A stretch of 52,608 nucleotides of DNA, taken from Thioalkalivibrio denitrificans. Its GTDB lineage: Bacteria; Pseudomonadota; Gammaproteobacteria; Ectothiorhodospirales; Ectothiorhodospiraceae. The position numbers and the translations under genes were made by a program. Under the pieces are notes generated by a model. It made no database searches. It saw nothing but the letters and a program-made list of their open reading frames with translations, and was not told the origin of the DNA. Below, one piece after another: positions 9,333 to 17,510 of this stretch. Position 1 is the first letter of the stretch. Each line of letters starts with the position of its first letter. The stretch is from contig NZ_MVBK01000040.1 in NCBI RefSeq assembly GCF_002000365.1, forward strand, positions 34,438-87,045, read 5' to 3'.

Positions 9333-10526
9333 ATGACCGGGCTCCTATGGCTGCTTCTTCCGATAGCAGCCGCCTCGGGCTGGATCGCCGCTCGTCGCAG
9401 CGGACGAAGGATCAGCCGCACCCCCCGCGGCACGCTGTCGGAAGACTACATCAAGGGTTTGAATTTTCTGCTCAACGAGCAGTCTGACCGCGCCCTTGAG
9501 GTGTTCATCCAGATGGTGGACGTGGACGCCGACACCGTGGAGACGCACCTGATCCTCGGGAGTCTGTTCCGTCGGCGCGGCGAGGTGGATCGCGCCATCC
9601 GCATCCACCAGAATCTCATTGCACGGCCCAATCTCGAACCGGCGCAGCGCGCCAACGCCCTCATGGAACTTGGACGGGATTACATGCGGGCCGGGGTGCT
9701 GGACCGTGCCGAAGGCCTGTTCCGCGAACTGATCAATACCGGGTATCAGCGCGCCGAGGGTTATGCCCGTCTGCGCGACCTCTACGAACAGGAGAAGGAA
9801 TGGGAGAAGGCGATCTGGGCCGCGGAGCACCTGGGGGGGCACACGACGGACTCCCAGAGCGTGCGAATTGCCCACTATTGCTGCGAACTGGGTGAGCAGG
9901 CGGCTCGCAACGGCGACCCCTCCAGTGCCGCACGGCATGCCCGCCGCGCACTGGCCAATGACAGGGATTCCGTCAGGGCCAGTATCCTGCTGGGGGACCT
10001 CGCCGTGGAAGGGGGCGACGACCGCCGTGCCCTCAAGCACTATGCTCATGTGGCGGACCAGCATCCGGATTTCGCCTGCCTGGTGCTTGAGCGCGTGCGT
10101 GAGCTCCATGGCCGGCTCGGGGATGCGGCCGGGTATGAACGATTCCTCGCACAGCTGTCACGACGCGACAACTCTCTTGCCACGCTGCTGGCGCGTCTCG
10201 AGGCACTGCGCGGCCAGGGACGGCAGGCGGAACTGGACGATCTGCTGAACAAGGAACTGGTCCGGGAGCGGGTTGCGCTGCCGGTACTGCAGGTCTTTCT
10301 GCGGCACTGGTCCGGTCGGGTTGAGGATGCCGAGGCCGGCGACGTCCTCAACCGCGCGTCCCACGTGCTTGAGCGCTATCTCGAGCAACGCCCTGTCTAC
10401 CGCTGCATGAACTGTGGGTTCAGCGTGCGGACCCACCTGTGGCATTGTCCCGGCTGTCACCAGTGGAGCACGATCAAACCGCGGGAACTGCACGTTGAAA
10501 GGCCGCAAACGGCCCTGAGCCACTAG
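9333..10526 (+). CDS. lapB: LPS assembly protein LapB (YciM), TPR and rubredoxin-like
   Basis: Membrane-anchored adaptor that coordinates LPS synthesis and FtsH-dependent LpxC turnover (known for the family). The 397-residue protein has an N-terminal transmembrane helix (LLWLLLPIAAASGWIAA), a long TPR region from about residue 40 to 330, and a C-terminal rubredoxin-like zinc knuckle CMNCG...CPGC. Length and domain order match E. coli LapB. The TAG stop codon lies inside the CTAG that borders the 220-bp repeat at 10523-10742, so that element abuts or overlaps the gene end. Confidence 0.94.
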   Translation: MTGLLWLLLPIAAASGWIAARRSGRRISRTPRGTLSEDYIKGLNFLLNEQSDRALEVFIQMVDVDADTVETHLILGSLFRRRGEVDRAIRIHQNLIARPNLEPAQRANALMELGRDYMRAGVLDRAEGLFRELINTGYQRAEGYARLRDLYEQEKEWEKAIWAAEHLGGHTTDSQSVRIAHYCCELGEQAARNGDPSSAARHARRALANDRDSVRASILLGDLAVEGGDDRRALKHYAHVADQHPDFACLVLERVRELHGRLGDAAGYERFLAQLSRRDNSLATLLARLEALRGQGRQAELDDLLNKELVRERVALPVLQVFLRHWSGRVEDAEAGDVLNRASHVLERYLEQRPVYRCMNCGFSVRTHLWHCPGCHQWSTIKPRELHVERPQTALSH

Positions 10527-10742
10527 CTGTGATCTCTCAATACGTTGTTCATCCGGGGTGAGCTGCTGGCAGGCAGGACCGGTTGTAGGAGCCCAGCCCT
10601 CTGGGCGAACGCAGCACGGGTGCAACGCCGGTTCGCCCAGAGGGCTGGGCTCCTACAACAAGCATCGCAGGACATGCTTCGCTCCTTCGCGAGAGCCTCC
10701 TACGCTTTACCTGTGAACAATCTGTTGGCTTAACACAACTAG
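10523..10742 (+). mobile_element. 220-bp MITE-like element, copy 1
   Basis: Bounded by CTAG at both ends (10523-10526 and 10739-10742), with imperfect terminal inverted repeats (CTAGCTGTG at the left, CTAGTTGTG reading in from the right, both followed by TTGTTCA about 20 bp in). In the centre is a REP-like palindrome: 28-bp arms 10583-10610 and 10631-10658 around a 20-bp loop. A second copy of identical length lies inverted at 47505-47724, with about eight mismatches by eye plus a flipped loop. No transposase is encoded. A 62-codon open frame inside is not supported as a gene. Confidence 0.85.
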
Positions 10743-10770
10743 CCCGCGATCCCGGCGAAATATGCGGGCT
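10741..10770. repeat. Short AGCCCGC...GCGGGCT palindrome
   Basis: AGCCCGC at 10741-10747 pairs with GCGGGCT at 10764-10770, and the right arm reads ATATGCGGGCT. It abuts the CTAG end of the 220-bp element and resembles the ends of the repeat at 47722-47904. It lies 16 bp upstream of pyrF. Confidence 0.6.
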
Positions 10771-10786
10771 AAAACCGGAAGCGCTC

Positions 10787-11509
10787 ATGTCCATTGAATC
10801 TCCCGATCCCAAGGTAATCGTTGCCCTCGACTTCCCCGATCCCGGCGATGCCCTGTCTTTCGCCCGGCGGCTCTCGCCGGGCAGCTGCCGTCTCAAGGTC
10901 GGTTTCGAGCTGTTCGTCAGCGGCGGACCCGCCCTGGTGGAGTCGCTGCAGGAAGCGGGGTTCGAGGTGTTTCTGGACCTCAAGTTCCACGATATCCCCA
11001 ATACCGTGGCCTCGGCCTGTCGCGCGGCAGCGCGCCAGGGCGTGTGGATGATGAACGTCCACGCCTCCGGCGGGCGGCGCATGCTGGAGGCGGCGCGCGA
11101 GGCCGTGAACAGCGAGATACATCGGCCCCTGCTGATCGCCGTCACCGTGCTGACGTCCATGGATGCGGGGGACCTTGCCGAGCTGGGTTACCAGGGGGAG
11201 GTTTCCGCGTTGGCCGAGTCCCTGGCCGGCCTTGCGCGTGACGGCGGCCTGGACGGTGTGGTCTGTTCCGCACAGGAGGCCCCCCTGTTGCGGGCGCGTT
11301 CCGGACCCGGCTTCTTGCTGGTTACTCCGGGCATCCGTCCGGCAAGTGCCGCCGGTGATGATCAGCGTCGGGTCATGACCCCGGCGGACGCCATGCGCTC
11401 GGGCGCGAGCTACCTGGTGGTGGGCAGGCCCGTCACCCGGGCCGAGGATCCCGTGGCGGCGCTCGAGGAGATCAACGCGGACGTGCGGGCTGCCTTGCAA
11501 TCTCCATAG
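10787..11509 (+). CDS. pyrF: Orotidine 5'-phosphate decarboxylase
   Basis: Decarboxylates OMP to UMP, the last step of de novo UMP synthesis. The 240-residue protein has [10 protein letters not shown] at the N-terminus, the catalytic [10 protein letters not shown] motif with Lys at about residue 66, and the phosphate-binding segments VTPGIRP and [12 protein letters not shown]. It normally follows lapB; here the 220-bp repeat separates the two. Confidence 0.97.
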   Translation: MSIESPDPKVIVALDFPDPGDALSFARRLSPGSCRLKVGFELFVSGGPALVESLQEAGFEVFLDLKFHDIPNTVASACRAAARQGVWMMNVHASGGRRMLEAAREAVNSEIHRPLLIAVTVLTSMDAGDLAELGYQGEVSALAESLAGLARDGGLDGVVCSAQEAPLLRARSGPGFLLVTPGIRPASAAGDDQRRVMTPADAMRSGASYLVVGRPVTRAEDPVAALEEINADVRAALQSP

Positions 11510-11611
11510 ACTTTGATAGTCTTACGCGGTCCGCAGCACCAGGTACTCATGGATCGGGGCTGCACGGACGACCATGGAACGCCAAGGAAACCCAAACGGG
11601 AGGCTTAGGTT

Positions 11612-11881
11612 ATGAAGCAATACCTTTCTGCAGTTCTCATCGTGATGTTTCTTCTGCTGTCCGCACCGGCGCTCGCCGAACCCGCGGGCTCCGTCAATGT
11701 GAACACGGCGGATGTTGAGGCGCTGACGATCCTCAGGGGTGTCGGTCCCAGCAGGGCGGAAGCCATCATTGCCTATCGCGAAGCCAACGGGCCGTTTCGT
11801 TCCCTGCATGAGCTGATGCAGGTGCCCGGCATCGGTGAACGCACCCTCGAAGAAAACATGGACGTCATCGTCCTGGAGTGA
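11612..11881 (+). CDS. ComEA-family secreted helix-hairpin-helix DNA-binding protein
   Basis: An 89-residue protein with a signal peptide (residues 1-22, cleavage after ALA) and a ComEA-type double helix-hairpin-helix domain: VNVNTADVEALTILRGVG, AEAIIAYREANGPF and LMQVPGIGERTLEENMDVI. Family members bind DNA in the periplasm and some take part in DNA uptake. A role in natural transformation is inference. It lies alone between pyrF and galU. Confidence 0.9.
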   Translation: MKQYLSAVLIVMFLLLSAPALAEPAGSVNVNTADVEALTILRGVGPSRAEAIIAYREANGPFRSLHELMQVPGIGERTLEENMDVIVLE

Positions 11882-11903
11882 TCCGGTCGCACACGTGATT
11901 GGA

Positions 11904-11939
11904 AACGGCCCCGTCCCTCTACGGAAGGGCGGGGCCGTT
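11904..11939 (+). terminator. GC-rich hairpin between comEA-like gene and galU
   Basis: AACGGCCCCG at 11904-11913 pairs with GGGGCCGTT at 11931-11939, with further pairing of TCCCT and AGGG inside. There is no long T-run. It could end the upstream transcript or serve as a leader structure for galU. Confidence 0.5.
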
Positions 11940-11985
11940 ATGCTATGTTTAATAGTCTCACCAACACGGTTTTCCCCGGACTTTC

Positions 11986-12873
11986 ATGCACAAGAAGATT
12001 CGCAAGGCAGTCTTTCCGGTCGCGGGCATGGGCACGAGGTTTCTGCCCGCCACCAAGGCCAATCCCAAGGAGATGCTCCCCGTCGTCGACAAGCCGCTGA
12101 TCCAGTACGCGGCGGAAGAGGCGGTGGAGGCCGGCATCGATGTGCTGGTGTTCGTCACGGGCCGCAACAAGCGTTCCATCCCGGACCATTTCGACAAGGC
12201 CTACGAGCTGGAGACGGAGCTGGAGGAGCGCGGCAAGGACAGGATGCTCGAGATCGTGAAGAACATCCTTCCGCCGCATGTTTCCTGTGTTTACATCCGC
12301 CAGGCCGAAGCGCTGGGTCTCGGTCATGCGGTAGGGTGCGCACGTCCGGTGGTCGGTGACGAGCCGTTCGCCGTGATACTGGCCGACGATCTGGTCGACG
12401 GCGAAGGAAGCGGCGGTGCACTCCGGCAGATGGTGAACGTTTACGAGCGTTTCAGTTGCAGTGTGCTGGGTGTTGAGGAAGTTCCGAAGGACGAGACCCA
12501 CAAGTACGGGGTCGTGACGCCCGAGGACATGGAACCCGACCTGTGGGCGGTCAAGGGCATCGTGGAGAAGCCGGCGCCCAGGGACGCGCCCTCCAACATG
12601 GCGGTGGTCGGCCGCTACATCCTCACGCCGCGTATCTTCGAACTGCTCGAGAACACCGGCAAGGGGGCCGGTGGCGAGATTCAGCTCACGGATGCCATCG
12701 CAAGCCTCCTGAAGGAGGAACAGGTGCTGGCCCATCGTTTCAAGGGCAAACGCTACGATTGCGGCAGCAAGCTGGGATACCTGCAGGCGACAGTGGAGTA
12801 CGCCCTTAAACACCCCGAGTTGCAGGACGACTTCGCTGCTTACCTGGATGCCTTGTGTGCCGAAAGGCGTTGA
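11986..12873 (+). CDS. galU: UTP--glucose-1-phosphate uridylyltransferase
   Basis: Makes UDP-glucose from UTP and glucose-1-phosphate for envelope polysaccharides. The 295-residue protein has the nucleotidyltransferase signature [20 protein letters not shown] at about residues 13-32, [13 protein letters not shown], the metal-binding ILADDLV, and the sugar-binding EKP and [11 protein letters not shown] motifs. ATG 11986 ([14 protein letters not shown]) is the usual start. It converges with the aminotransferase gene across a palindromic repeat. Confidence 0.96.
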   Translation: MHKKIRKAVFPVAGMGTRFLPATKANPKEMLPVVDKPLIQYAAEEAVEAGIDVLVFVTGRNKRSIPDHFDKAYELETELEERGKDRMLEIVKNILPPHVSCVYIRQAEALGLGHAVGCARPVVGDEPFAVILADDLVDGEGSGGALRQMVNVYERFSCSVLGVEEVPKDETHKYGVVTPEDMEPDLWAVKGIVEKPAPRDAPSNMAVVGRYILTPRIFELLENTGKGAGGEIQLTDAIASLLKEEQVLAHRFKGKRYDCGSKLGYLQATVEYALKHPELQDDFAAYLDALCAERR

Positions 12874-12879
12874 AAAGCT

Positions 12880-12993
12880 GACCACGAAGGGACGCCAAGG
12901 TATGCGCGAAGGTTCGCAAGGGGTTTTCTGTCAGAATCCTTCGCGCCCTTCGCGCATACCTCCGCGTTCCTTTGCGGTTCGCTTTAAAAGGGT
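12880..12993. repeat. Class F-like palindrome between convergent galU and aminotransferase genes
   Basis: The inner arms GGTATGCGCGAAGG (from 12899) and CCTTCGCGCATACC (ending 12960) are complementary, and outer parts with ACGAAGGGACGCCAAGG and CGCGTTCCTTTGCGG also roughly pair. It occupies the whole gap between two converging genes, where a bidirectional terminator would be expected. Confidence 0.7.
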
Positions 12994-12999
12994 CTCCAC

Positions 13000-14181
13000 T
13001 CAGGCCCCGTAAACCGCCATAGCCGCCGCCACCGCGCCTCCGGACCGGATGTCCGCGCCCTGGGCGGCCATGGCGCTCTCCAGCGCGCTCAGGCAAAGCA
13101 GCACATTCCTGCGGTTGGCGCCGTAACCCATGAGCCCGATGCGCCACACCTTGCCGGCCAGCGGCCCCAGGCCGGCGCCGATCTCCAGGCTGAAGTCGTC
13201 CAGCAGCATCTTGCGCACCGCGGCCTCGTCGATTCCGTCCGGCACCCTGACGGCGTTGAGCTGCGGCAGTCGATGGTCGCGGGGCACGATCAGCTCCAGA
13301 CCCAGGCTCTCCAGCCCGGCTCTCAGGGCCTCGTGGTGGGCGCGATGACGGGCCCAGGAGTTTTCGAGCCCTTCCTCCTGCAGGATCACCAGGGATTCAT
13401 GCAGGGCGTACAGGGCATTGATGGGTGCCGTGTGGTGGTAGGCGCGCTTGGTGCCGCTGCCCCAGTAACCCATGACCAGGGTGAGATCCAGGAACCAGCT
13501 CTGCACCTTGTGCTCCCGGGCCTTGATGCGCGCCACTGCCGCGTCGTTGAAGCTCACCGGAGAGAGTCCCGGTGTGCAGGACAGGCACTTCTGGCTGCCG
13601 GAGTAGATGGCGTCGATGCCCCAGTCGTCCACGCGCAGTTCCACGCCGCCGAGTCCGGTGACGCTGTCCACGATGACGAGGCAATCATGGCGGTGGGCGA
13701 TTTCGGTGAGCGTCTTTGCGTCCGAACAGGCGCCAGTGGATGTTTCGGCGTGCACGAAGGCAACCGTATTCGCCTCCGGGTGGGCCTTGAGTGCGTCCTC
13801 GAGCTTCTGGGGATCCACCGGGTGACCCCAGGTGTCCTCCACGACCACGGCCGTGGCGCCGCAGCGCTCGACGTTCTCCTTCATGCGCATCCCGAAGACC
13901 CCGTTGATGCACACGATGACGGTGTCCCCCGGCTGCACGAGGTTGACGAAGCACATTTCCATGCCCGCGGACCCCGGTGCCGATACCGGCAGGGTCAGTT
14001 CGTTCTTCGTCTGGAAGGCGTACTGCAGCAGGGCCTTCATCTCGTCCATCATGTCCACGAATACCGGGTCCAGATGCCCGATGGTGGGCCGGCTCATGGC
14101 GGCCAGCACGCGGGGGTTCACGTCGGACGGGCCGGGGCCCATGAGGGTGCGGACGGGCGGATGAAAGGAGCTGGTTGTCAT
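13000..14181 (-). CDS. Class V aminotransferase (alanine/serine-glyoxylate type)
   Basis: PLP enzyme likely to convert glyoxylate to glycine using alanine or serine. The 393-residue protein starts at the ATG at 14181 (MTTSSFHPPVRTLMGPGP) behind an AGGTAGAG ribosome site; the frame continues upstream without family similarity. Family motifs are GPGPSDVNPRVLAAM, CINGVFGMRM, HAETSTGA, VDSVTGLGG and the PLP-lysine segment YSGSQKCLS. It lies downstream of glcE-glcF on the same strand, which fits glyoxylate disposal. Serine-pyruvate or another class V specificity cannot be excluded. Confidence 0.9.
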   Translation of the reverse strand: MTTSSFHPPVRTLMGPGPSDVNPRVLAAMSRPTIGHLDPVFVDMMDEMKALLQYAFQTKNELTLPVSAPGSAGMEMCFVNLVQPGDTVIVCINGVFGMRMKENVERCGATAVVVEDTWGHPVDPQKLEDALKAHPEANTVAFVHAETSTGACSDAKTLTEIAHRHDCLVIVDSVTGLGGVELRVDDWGIDAIYSGSQKCLSCTPGLSPVSFNDAAVARIKAREHKVQSWFLDLTLVMGYWGSGTKRAYHHTAPINALYALHESLVILQEEGLENSWARHRAHHEALRAGLESLGLELIVPRDHRLPQLNAVRVPDGIDEAAVRKMLLDDFSLEIGAGLGPLAGKVWRIGLMGYGANRRNVLLCLSALESAMAAQGADIRSGGAVAAAMAVYGA

Positions 14182-14237
14182 GTCTCTACCTGGGATGTGG
14201 GTTCGGGCGAACCCTGATCGGCTCGCTTGGGTGGAGC

Positions 14238-14267
14238 AGTATAGTGAGCCGGGTACTCGGGTCACAA
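14238..14267 (-). promoter_or_regulatory. Candidate sigma-70 promoter for the aminotransferase
   Basis: On the minus strand, TTGTGA (14267-14262) and TATACT (14243-14238) are 18 bp apart and lie about 57 bp upstream of the start codon, just after the glcF stop. This would let the aminotransferase be expressed apart from glcEF. Confidence 0.45.
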
Positions 14268-14273
14268 GTTCCT

Positions 14274-15506
14274 TCAGGAACGGGGTGATGCCTGCAACAG
14301 CTCGTCCAGGAGCTCAAGCCAGTGCAGCACCGGGACGCCCGCATGGCCTGACAGGTGGGTCTGGCAACCGACATTGGACGTGACGATCACCTCAGGTGTG
14401 CCCTCTTCGAGCGTCTGTACCTTGCGATCCCGCAACTGCGTGGACAACTCCGGCTGGAGCAGGGCGTAGGTGCCCGCGGCACCGCAGCAGAGGTGGGCGT
14501 CCCTGACGGGCGTGAGGCGGAGCCCCGCGGCCTGCAATGCGGCTTCCGCGGCCTCGCGCAGGCGCATGCCGTGTTGCAGGGTGCAGGGGGGGTGAAAGGC
14601 CACGGGGCGCCCGGCCGCATTCACCCCGAGTCGTTTGACAGCCTCAGCGTCGATCACTTCGCACGGGTCGCGCACCCGCTCCACGATGGCGGCCGCCTTG
14701 TCCGAATAGGCCGGGTCGGCCCGAAGCAGGTGGCCATAGTCGCGCACGTGCACGCCGCAGCCGCTGGCGGTGACCAGGATGGCCTCGGCGCCCGCCTGGA
14801 TCTCGGGCCACCAGGCGTCGATGTTGTGTCTTGCCCTCTGCCGCGCGGCCTCCTCGGCATCCAGGTGGTGTTCAACGGCGCCGCAACAGCCATCCGCCGC
14901 ACGTTGCAGGGAGATGCCCAGTCTGTCCAGGATCCGGGCGGCGGCGGCATCCACGTTGGGCGTCAGGACACCCTGGACGCACCCGGCGAGAACCAGCATG
15001 CGGCGTTCATGGCGGGCATCAGGCCACGGACCGGCGGGACCGGTATCTGCGGGCATCTTGTCGGCCAGCCGCGACGGGAGCACCGGCCTGAACCAGCGAC
15101 CGATGTTCAGGGCCGCGGCGAAACGGCGCCGATACGGCAGAACGGCCCGCAACAGGGCCCGTTCGATGCGCTCGAGAACGGGGCGGCGGACACGCCGGTT
15201 CACCTGGTTGCGGCCGATGTCCACCAGGTGCCGGTAATCCACCCCCGACGGGCAGGTGGTCATGCAGTTGAGGCAGGTCAGGCAGCGATCCAGGTGCCGC
15301 TGCGTGGTGCGCGTCGGTTCGGTGCCTTCCAGAACCTGCTTGATGAGGTAGATACGGCCCCGCGGTCCGTCCAGTTCGTCACCGCGGAGCTGGTAGGTGG
15401 GGCAGGTGGCATTGCAGAAACCGCAATGCACGCAGGTCCGCAGGATGCGTTCCGCCTCCCGGCCCTGTGCCGTATCCCGAACGGATGGCGCCAGATGCGT
15501 TTCCAT
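14274..15506 (-). CDS. glcF: Glycolate oxidase iron-sulfur subunit
   Basis: Iron-sulfur subunit of the GlcDEF glycolate dehydrogenase, which oxidises glycolate to glyoxylate and passes electrons to the respiratory chain. The start at 15506 (METHLAPSVRDT) gives 410 residues. There are two 4Fe-4S motifs, CVHCGFCNATCP (C25, C28, C31, C35) and CLTCLNCMTTCP (C75, C78, C81, C85), then two CCG-type domains with GCCGAVEHH, HPPCTLQHG and CCGAAGTYAL. It follows glcE by 2 bp. glcD, the catalytic flavoprotein, is not in the window. Confidence 0.93.
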   Translation of the reverse strand: METHLAPSVRDTAQGREAERILRTCVHCGFCNATCPTYQLRGDELDGPRGRIYLIKQVLEGTEPTRTTQRHLDRCLTCLNCMTTCPSGVDYRHLVDIGRNQVNRRVRRPVLERIERALLRAVLPYRRRFAAALNIGRWFRPVLPSRLADKMPADTGPAGPWPDARHERRMLVLAGCVQGVLTPNVDAAAARILDRLGISLQRAADGCCGAVEHHLDAEEAARQRARHNIDAWWPEIQAGAEAILVTASGCGVHVRDYGHLLRADPAYSDKAAAIVERVRDPCEVIDAEAVKRLGVNAAGRPVAFHPPCTLQHGMRLREAAEAALQAAGLRLTPVRDAHLCCGAAGTYALLQPELSTQLRDRKVQTLEEGTPEVIVTSNVGCQTHLSGHAGVPVLHWLELLDELLQASPRS

Positions 15507-15508
15507 GC

Positions 15509-16576
15509 TCAGCACGCCCCCATGGGGTGGCCGGGGTTGAACACGCCGTCCGGATCCAGTGCCTGCCTGACCCGGACTTGCAGGTTCGAGAGGGCCGGGG
15601 GCAGTGGATGGCAACGGGGCACGCCGTCGGGGGCATGACGGAACAGGGTGGCATGACCGCCGGCGGCCTCGACGGTGCTGCGGATCTCGCCGGCAGGGGC
15701 GTTGCTGGTCAGCCAGCGCTGGGCGCCGCCCCAGTCCGTCAGCCAGTGTCCGGGCAAACCCAGGGGCGCAGTGGCGGGCGGCAGGCTGAGACGCCAGAGA
15801 GGAGTGTCCGTGGAGAAAAACCGGTGTTCGTGTTCGCGCACGGCCCGCCAGAACTGTTCGGATTCGGGCAGTTCGTCCCCACCGATCGCTTTGCCGGCGG
15901 CCTGCAGGGCTGCCGGACCGCCGTCTAGGCGCACGTAAACCGTGCCGTCCAGGTGACATGCCGCGGTCACGGGAAGGGGCTGGGTGGCCCACCGGGTGAA
16001 TAACGCCAGCGCCTCAACCGCGGTGATCCCCTCGCGGCACAGGGTGACGCTGCGTTCCGGCACCGGCATGACCTTCAGAGAGACCTCCAGGATCACGCCC
16101 AGGGTACCCCAGGAGCCGGCCACCAGCCGGGAGACGTCGTAACCCGCCACGTTCTTCATCACCTGCCCGCCGAAGGCCAGCGACTCGGCGCGGCCCGTGA
16201 GCAGGCGTACGCCCAGCACCGCATCCCGGACCGAGCCGCTGTAAGGGCGCCGTGGCCCGGACAATCCGGCACTCACGACACCGCCCACGGTGGCCTGCGC
16301 ACCAAAGGCCGGCGGCTCGAAGGGCAGCTGCTGACCTTCGCCGGCCAGGGTCTGTTCCAGTTCGCTCAGCGGGGTGCCGCAACGGACGGTGACCACCAGT
16401 TCGCTGGGTTCGTAGGTGACGATGCCGCGATGTTCCGTGACATCCAGCGCCGGCAGACCCGCCAGCCCCGCTCCGCCCAAAAAATCCTTGGTGCCGCCTG
16501 CACGAACGTGGAGGGTCTGGCCGCTAGAGCGTGCTTCGCGCACACGCTCGGTCAGGGCCTTGGCATGATCGGACAT
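15509..16576 (-). CDS. glcE: Glycolate oxidase FAD-binding subunit
   Basis: FAD-binding subunit of the glycolate dehydrogenase complex. The 355-residue protein shows a FAD_binding_4 domain with RAGGTKDFLG, QATVGGVVSAGLSGPRRPY and VMKNVAGYDVSRLVAGSWG. It is shorter than GlcD-type oxidases, as expected for GlcE. It is translated first in a glcE-glcF pair on the minus strand with a 2-bp gap. The usual upstream glcD is absent; the upstream neighbour is a phosphatase gene 77 bp away. Confidence 0.92.
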   Translation of the reverse strand: MSDHAKALTERVREARSSGQTLHVRAGGTKDFLGGAGLAGLPALDVTEHRGIVTYEPSELVVTVRCGTPLSELEQTLAGEGQQLPFEPPAFGAQATVGGVVSAGLSGPRRPYSGSVRDAVLGVRLLTGRAESLAFGGQVMKNVAGYDVSRLVAGSWGTLGVILEVSLKVMPVPERSVTLCREGITAVEALALFTRWATQPLPVTAACHLDGTVYVRLDGGPAALQAAGKAIGGDELPESEQFWRAVREHEHRFFSTDTPLWRLSLPPATAPLGLPGHWLTDWGGAQRWLTSNAPAGEIRSTVEAAGGHATLFRHAPDGVPRCHPLPPALSNLQVRVRQALDPDGVFNPGHPMGAC

Positions 16577-16653
16577 GGGTCAGGTGTCTGCCGCTTGATG
16601 AGGCGGACAGTCAATCACAAATCCGCGGACAAGACAAAATGATGGCCGGGCGC

Positions 16654-17397
16654 TCAGTCAGCTGCCGCGTTGGTCCCGGTGGGAAACTCCGTGAGCACCT
16701 GCTCCGGATGAATCTGCAGGATGCTCAGCTTGGCCTCGGACAGCACATCGGCGTAGGCGGCACCGGTGTCCAGGTAATAGATGTTGGCGGCATGCACCGC
16801 CTGCTGGAGCGGGGTATGACCCATGATGACCAGGTCGATGCCGTCCACAGGCGGGACTTCGCCGCTGGCCTCGGAGAGATTGATGCGTTTGCGCGACCAG
16901 ACCGCGTAATCACGCAGGCGTTCGTCGTCGGCCAGCTTGTCAACGAAGTCCTGCCAGCTCAGCTCCAGCGGGATATCGGCATGCACGAGACCCACCTTGC
17001 CCTGGTCGGTATCCACTTCCATCAGGTAGGGGAGATCGCGCATTCGGCGGCGAAAGCGGGCCTGCTCCGCTTTGTCCACATCACGCCACCATTCGCCACC
17101 GTTGAGCGCCACCCAGGTGCAGGCCATGTCCGCATCCGATTCGGAATCCAGAAGGAGGCGTTCGTGATTGCCCTGGATGGCATGAAACCAGGGGCGTTCC
17201 AGGAACTCCAGGGCCCTGTGGGACTCCGGCCCCCGGTCGATGAGATCGCCCACGGACAGCAGCCGGTCCAGCTCGGGGTCGAACTCCAGGGCCTCCAGGG
17301 CGTGCTCCAGATGGGTGAACATCCCGTGCAGATCACCCACAGCGAAGTCACGACCCCGGCTGTTCTTCTTGAGGCGCTCGATGATCTTGCCGCTCAT
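16654..17397 (-). CDS. Metallophosphoesterase, PrpA/PrpB-like serine/threonine phosphatase
   Basis: A PPP-family metallophosphatase of 247 residues from the ATG at 17397 (MSGKIIERLKKNS). Metal-binding and catalytic motifs are in order: GDLHG at residues 21-25, GDLIDRGPE, GNHERLL, the histidine in LVHADIP, and GHTPLQ. The size resembles bacteriophage-lambda-type and PrpA-type protein phosphatases. The substrate cannot be told from sequence; diadenosine polyphosphate hydrolase (ApaH-like) activity is a second possibility. Neighbours give no functional hint. Confidence 0.85.
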   Translation of the reverse strand: MSGKIIERLKKNSRGRDFAVGDLHGMFTHLEHALEALEFDPELDRLLSVGDLIDRGPESHRALEFLERPWFHAIQGNHERLLLDSESDADMACTWVALNGGEWWRDVDKAEQARFRRRMRDLPYLMEVDTDQGKVGLVHADIPLELSWQDFVDKLADDERLRDYAVWSRKRINLSEASGEVPPVDGIDLVIMGHTPLQQAVHAANIYYLDTGAAYADVLSEAKLSILQIHPEQVLTEFPTGTNAAAD

Positions 17398-17477
17398 GGC
17401 CCAATGATACGACGGCCCCGGGCATTTGGGGGCAACGAGCCGATGCACGGTGCAACCACGGGCGTGGTCGGATTACT

Positions 17478-17500
17478 CTTAACCCGCATATCTCACCGGT
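17478..17500. repeat. Fragment of the AACCCGCATATCTCACC repeat
   Basis: The string ACCCGCATATCTCACC at about 17481-17496 matches the left end of the palindromic element at 47722 except for the first bases. No second arm is seen. It may be a remnant, or an unoccupied target for the 220-bp element. Confidence 0.5.
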
Positions 17501-17510
17501 GCATGCCGGT

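Noticed and set aside
10545-10733. A 62-codon open frame conserved in both copies of the 220-bp element
   Set aside because: The copies are about 96% identical by eye, so frame conservation is expected. The palindrome and the flipped loop change the middle residues, and no ribosome site is seen.
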